64,000 nt of DNA from assembly GCF_949628215.1 (NCBI RefSeq), contig NW_027441375.1, forward strand, positions 434,001-498,000, in the 5' to 3' direction. A program made the translations under genes and the position numbers. The DNA is from Phalacrocorax aristotelis (taxonomy: Eukaryota > Chordata > Aves > Suliformes > Phalacrocoracidae). The notes under the pieces were generated by a model. That model saw only the letters and a program-made list of their open reading frames with translations. It ran no database searches and was not told the DNA's origin. Every line of letters begins with the position of its first letter. Positions within the stretch are counted from its first letter, which is position 1. Positions 60,713 to 64,000 of the stretch are shown here, one piece after another.

Positions 60713-61275
60713 TGTAACCAAAGGGATGAAATCAACCAGAGACGGTGTTCCATTACGGGAACATGGAGCGTACCAATCAGCGTATCTGTCGATCTGCATT
60801 TTAGTCCGTAGGCGATCATTAATGCGAACAGAACAACAGACAACGTGCTTCTGTCAGAAAAGGATGAAAAAACGCTGTTTCGCTTAGCGGACTGAGAAAA
60901 CTAGCCAAGACTGCCAAGAGTAAGAGCCGAGAAGCTAAAAGGTAATTCCGGCAGGGGGAGATCGCGACCACCGACTCACAGACCACCACCGACCCAAGTA
61001 ACAGAAGAGAACAACGGAAGAGGACAACCGAGCCTGCGCAGCGATTTACATACGGAACGAGCAAGTTTGTACCAATCAGCAGACAGGACAATAATGAATA
61101 TGTATGAATACGTAAAACATTGATCTACAAATTGTACGGGAAAGGTGCGTGAGGTACGCACGCCAGGAGGAGCGATCCCCCGTGCATCCGGCGCCGCGAA
61201 TAAAGAATGCCTGCTCTTTAATACTAAATTGGTGTTGAGGAGTCGTTTCCGATTTTAACGCGTTTTTCGGTAACA
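60713..61275 (+). repeat. 3' LTR, copy 2
   Basis: 563 bases with AATAAA at 61199-61204. It differs from the copy 1 3' LTR by about one substitution (AAGGGATG for AAGTGATG at the start). Confidence 0.93.
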
Positions 61276-61809
61276 CAGGGAGTCAGATCAAGAGAGCCAG
61301 AGAACAACAAAACACCGACAGGCTACAGGACAGAGCAGGAGGAAAAAAAAAAAAAAAAACGGAGCCAGAGCCAGGCAGAGAGAGGCGGAGAAAGAAAAAG
61401 GAGCCACAGGCTACAGGACAGAGAGAGGGAGGACTGAAAAGGCGGGGAGGCAGGGAGCCACTCAGAGCGAGATGGAGAAAGAAGGTGCGGGGGGGGGGGG
61501 GGGGGGCGCAAAAAAAAAAAGTAAATTTTGCAGCAGGTAAGGAAAGAGAGGGGGCCGGGGGAGAGACAGGGAGGGCCCAGGACGCACAAGAGAGGCAACG
61601 GGGCCCCAGTGGCCCAGGACTCACCGCGACTCTCGCTCTCAGCGCTGCTGGCACAATTTAGCCGTTCAGATGCTTCTTTCCCCTCCTCTCCTCCCTGCCT
61701 CTTCTGCAGCTCCAGACTCTAGGCCGTCCTCCACCTGAAGAGAATACGTGGGTGTCTTACAGCTCTTACCAGATGAGGCTTCCTAGGCACGTAGCCTAGC
61801 TCGCCCGTG
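61276..61809. repeat. Third, truncated copy of the spacer (near-identical part)
   Basis: This stretch follows copy 2 of the provirus and matches 51093-51623. The G run is now 18 bases, and a T that precedes the A run in the other copies is lost. The donor-like CAG|GTAAGG recurs (GT at 61537-61538). At about 61810 the match breaks: sequence jumps to a diverged relative of the region starting at 52222. Confidence 0.88.
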
Positions 61810-61990
61810 CTGGAGCTGGGGGCAGGCGCACGGGGCAAGGGGGGCCAGGGGAGGCTGAGGGGGAGCTCTGGTGAGCTGGGGAGTCGGCCATCTTCTGCAC
61901 CCAGAAGCTGCAGGGGGAAAGGTCATCATCCTCCTCCTCCTTTCCCTCTTCCCTTCTATCAGCTCCCGGGTAACTCCTAGGGCTGCCCTC
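61810..61990. repeat. Diverged paralogue of the spacer CpG region
   Basis: GGAGCTGGGGGCAGGCGCAC and following sequence resemble 52222-52400, with many substitutions and small indels. The polypyrimidine segment CCTCCTCCTTTCCCTCTTCC is retained. Divergence here is far above that between the two complete units, so this is an older duplication or the original flank. Confidence 0.75.
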
Positions 61991-63125
61991 ACCCGCTCGC
62001 CTTTAGCATACCAGAAGCCTGCCTCGGCGGGTCGTTTGAAGCTTCCCATCCCACCAGCCCCAGTAGTACAGGCACACAAGGAGATACCCCTGCACCCACC
62101 AAAGGGGCTCGCTCACCTCGCCGGCAGCCCTAGGCCTCACCCGACACAGGGAATCGTGTCCGACACACCACCACGCTGCAGCAAGAGCAGAGGAGGCCTT
62201 TCCTTACCAGGAAGCAGCAACGAGCACGGCGGCATCACCTCGCAGGCACTGCAGCATCGCAGGGCTGTTACCTGCGGAGAGAGCAATGGGGATCACAGGG
62301 ACGCCACCGCGCGTGCACGGCTCCCGGGCTCAGTACCCAATTCTGGTCGCTGGGCAGCAGCATTATCTGAATTACTCTTCTCGATTAATACCATCCAGAA
62401 ACCGTAACTTGGCTGCATCCACAGAGCTTCTATTCCTCTGCACCTTTCCCCCTCGCAGCCCCAGCAGCGCCATTCATTGCCTCTGCACCAAACAGCAAAG
62501 TGTCTCGAGGGAGGAGAAGCAGCACAGCAAACCTGGGGAACAAGGTTGGGTTCCCACCCCCGCAGAATAAGCCCCAGGAACTGCTTGTAGGCATGTGGCA
62601 TCAGGGTTGTGATCGGGTTTTGGTTTGGTTTTCTTTTTTTTTCCCCCGCCTTCTTTACATAATGTAATAATTGGGGTTGCTTTTCCAAACTACTGAGTTC
62701 TGTGGGGATTTTTTGTGCTTTTGCCCTACAAAAAATGGTCATTTTCACTTTCGGTTTTGTGCATGAGAATGGTTGGTGGGTGCTTTTAGGTTGTTGTTCC
62801 TTCCCCCCACCCCCTTTTTTTTTTCCTTTCCAGCCGCACAAATCCAGCTGGAGTTGGCTTTCCCAGAAGCCCCAAGTTGTTTTCTTTCCACCAGAATTCT
62901 TCCTGTATTTTCACCCCTCATTGCAGGCCCAGAGTCAAGGGGTTTGAGGTATTTTTGTGCCCAGGCAGCAGCTCCCAGGCTGCATAAGCAGCCCCACAGG
63001 GGGAAGTCCCCGTTTGAGGGAATCGGCCCCAAATTGGGATGGGAAAGTGAAGAGAAGGAGAAAAAACCCTGAATAACCTGAAAAAGAACACCTACTCCAG
63101 CCCACCAAGCACCGGTCACCTTGCC
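61991..63125. other. Unique sequence without a named gene
   Basis: No recognisable protein domain. Candidate splice signals exist. On the plus strand a long pyrimidine tract ending TTTCCTTTCCAG (62833) is followed by an open stretch to a GAG|GTATTT donor-like site near 62948. On the minus strand donor-like sites lie near 62118, 62205 and 62270. None forms a convincing exon chain, so I make no gene call. Confidence 0.5.
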
Positions 63126-63175
63126 TGACTCACCTCCAGGGCCCACATCACGCTCGGCTCATCGCTTAGCACCCT
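63126..63175 (-). other. Candidate small minus-strand exon
   Basis: Read on the minus strand, a poly-T tract followed by GATCTGAG precedes a segment of about 40 bases whose one open frame reads VLSDEPSVMWALE. It ends in the strong donor match GAG|GTGAGTCAGG. The size is small and the acceptor is only fair. Its open frame joins the exon at 63267 only if that exon is read in its alternative frame. Coding status is uncertain. Confidence 0.25.
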
Positions 63176-63266
63176 CAGATCACAAAAAAAAAAAAAGAGT
63201 AAAACCCATAATGGAGCCCTATAGCCATCAGTCACATCTTCCCTCCAGTACTACACACAGACTCAC

Positions 63267-63326
63267 CTTCTTACAGCGCTCCCCTGGGCTCTCCTCCGTT
63301 GCCCTGCACGACTCATCCATCTGCAC
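63267..63326 (-). other. Candidate 60-base minus-strand exon of an unidentified gene
   Basis: On the minus strand the acceptor CACTGTTTTTCCAG is followed by exactly 60 bases and then the donor AAG|GTGAGTCTG, close to consensus on both sides. One frame is fully open over 20 codons (starting VQMDESCRATEE, ending GERCKK). A second frame is also open. I do not recognise the protein. The gene would extend beyond the window or across the other candidate exons. Confidence 0.35.
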
Positions 63327-63562
63327 CTGGAAAAACAGTGTTACTGAACAAGTCACCTGGAGGCACAGCAACAGCTTAACCATTCCACAGCTCCTGCGCC
63401 CACGTAGGAATACCATCTAGAGCCCAACTACAGCCTGCCGTTAAAGGAAATGCATTAAATCAAACGTTAAGCCCTCGCACATACAAGCCGGAACAGCAAA
63501 AACACGGCACGCTCGCGCACCCAGGGCGCAGCCCGACGGAGGTCCACGCGCACCTTGCCAGT

Positions 63563-63620
63563 TTGATGCGGAGCCACCCAGCATCCCTGCGAGCACAGCT
63601 GCAGGCGCAACAGCAGTTTC
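63563..63620. repeat. 58-base block shared with the spacer CpG region
   Basis: From GTTTGATGCGGAGCCACCC to the end GCAACAGCAGTT this block is identical to 42146-42203 and to the matching part of unit 2 (about 52613-52670). Its flanks on both sides are different. It is either a conserved remnant of the same old duplication as 61810-61990 or a short repeated element. Confidence 0.8.
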
Positions 63621-64000
63621 ACCTACACCCATCTCGGCACGCAGCGCTTCTGAAGCTTTAAGCTGAAAGCCCTACCTTGACGCTTGGCCACACTAGAAGC
63701 GAGCCGTAGCTAGGACGCCACAGAAACACAGCAACACAAATTGCACACCCACAGCGGCGACAGCCTTGCAACTACTTAGACCAGGAACAACAGAGGAAAG
63801 TAAAACGGCTTCATCACCCGCACAGGAAAAGCGGCAGACGGAGGCAAAGGGTCAGCATTCATAGCCCTTACAGAACACAGGCGTTCTCTCTCCTTCCATT
63901 CCTAAACCCATCCCTTAGGTCTAAATATCGCAGCCCTGCTGTGGCAATAGCGAGAGCGGGGAACGAGAGCCCTGCCGCCGGCCGTTTGTGCGGCAGGACA
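63621..64000. other. Terminal segment without a named gene
   Basis: Unique sequence. A minus-strand donor-like site (complement of CCCTACCTTGACG, near 63675) is present. No protein domain is recognisable. Confidence 0.5.

Larger units (their letters stand above)
55640..61275 (+). mobile_element. Defective class I endogenous provirus, copy 2
   Basis: 5636 bases, the same structure as copy 1 at an offset of 10171, rising to 10183. It shares the same frameshifts, stops, altered catalytic residues and env deletion. Differences seen by eye are about 15 substitutions in the interior, an 11-base tandem duplication (57812-57833) and one extra A near 58577. Its CAGG flanks (55636-55639 and 61276-61279) are the same as copy 1's, as expected if the whole spacer-provirus unit was duplicated rather than inserted twice. 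Confidence 0.93.

Noticed and set aside
55640..61275. Second independent provirus insertion
   Set aside because: The flanking CAGG, the spacer and all lesions are shared with copy 1, so it is a segmental duplication and not a new integration.

Overview
This window is eukaryotic, most likely avian. It has no operons or bacterial genes. It holds a very large minisatellite-derived array, defective class I (gammaretrovirus-like) endogenous proviruses, and CpG-island promoter sequence with vertebrate motifs (ZNF143/Staf-, NRF1-, ETS- and E-box-like). The CCCAGTACAT / ACTGGGATGT satellite resembles sequence I associate with bird genomes. I saw no CR1 LINE or identifiable gene that would fix the species, so 'bird' is an inference.

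Region 1 (1-40319) is one satellite array. A 10-base motif (CCCAGTACAT) and an 11-base motif (CCCAGTTCCCT) alternate as a 21-base dimer. These build composite units of about 0.6-1.6 kb. Each unit has a G-rich arm and a C-rich arm of opposite polarity, joined at perfect palindromes. The units recur about 38 times and are themselves organised in higher-order duplications of about 2.3, 5, 8.5 and 10.4 kb. No gene is supported here. The many long open frames exist because the 21-base dimer is seven codons long.

Region 2 (40320-61275) is a recent tandem amplification with a period of about 10.2 kb. Each unit holds a spacer of about 4.5-4.9 kb followed by a 5.6 kb provirus. The spacer runs from a GA-rich flank through a 600-base segment, a CpG-island promoter region and an exact 11-base VNTR (68 copies in unit 1, 41 in unit 2) to a degenerate GA-rich minisatellite of about 80 bases. 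The provirus has two LTRs, a tRNA-Arg-type primer binding site, a leader with a striking 38-base palindrome, broken gag, pro and pol, and no env. Both provirus copies share essentially all disabling lesions, so the element was dead before it was duplicated. The array begins on the left with a truncated LTR abutting the satellite.

Region 3 (61276-64000) starts as a third, nearly identical spacer copy and switches at about 61810 to a diverged paralogue of the spacer and then to other sequence. A few minus-strand intervals look like exons (best: 63267-63326), but I cannot name a gene.

The parts are historically linked. The satellite, the 11-base VNTR and the segment after it share sequence, so the satellite and the amplified spacer probably grew from one ancestral G/C-skewed repeat. 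I found no intact protein-coding gene.
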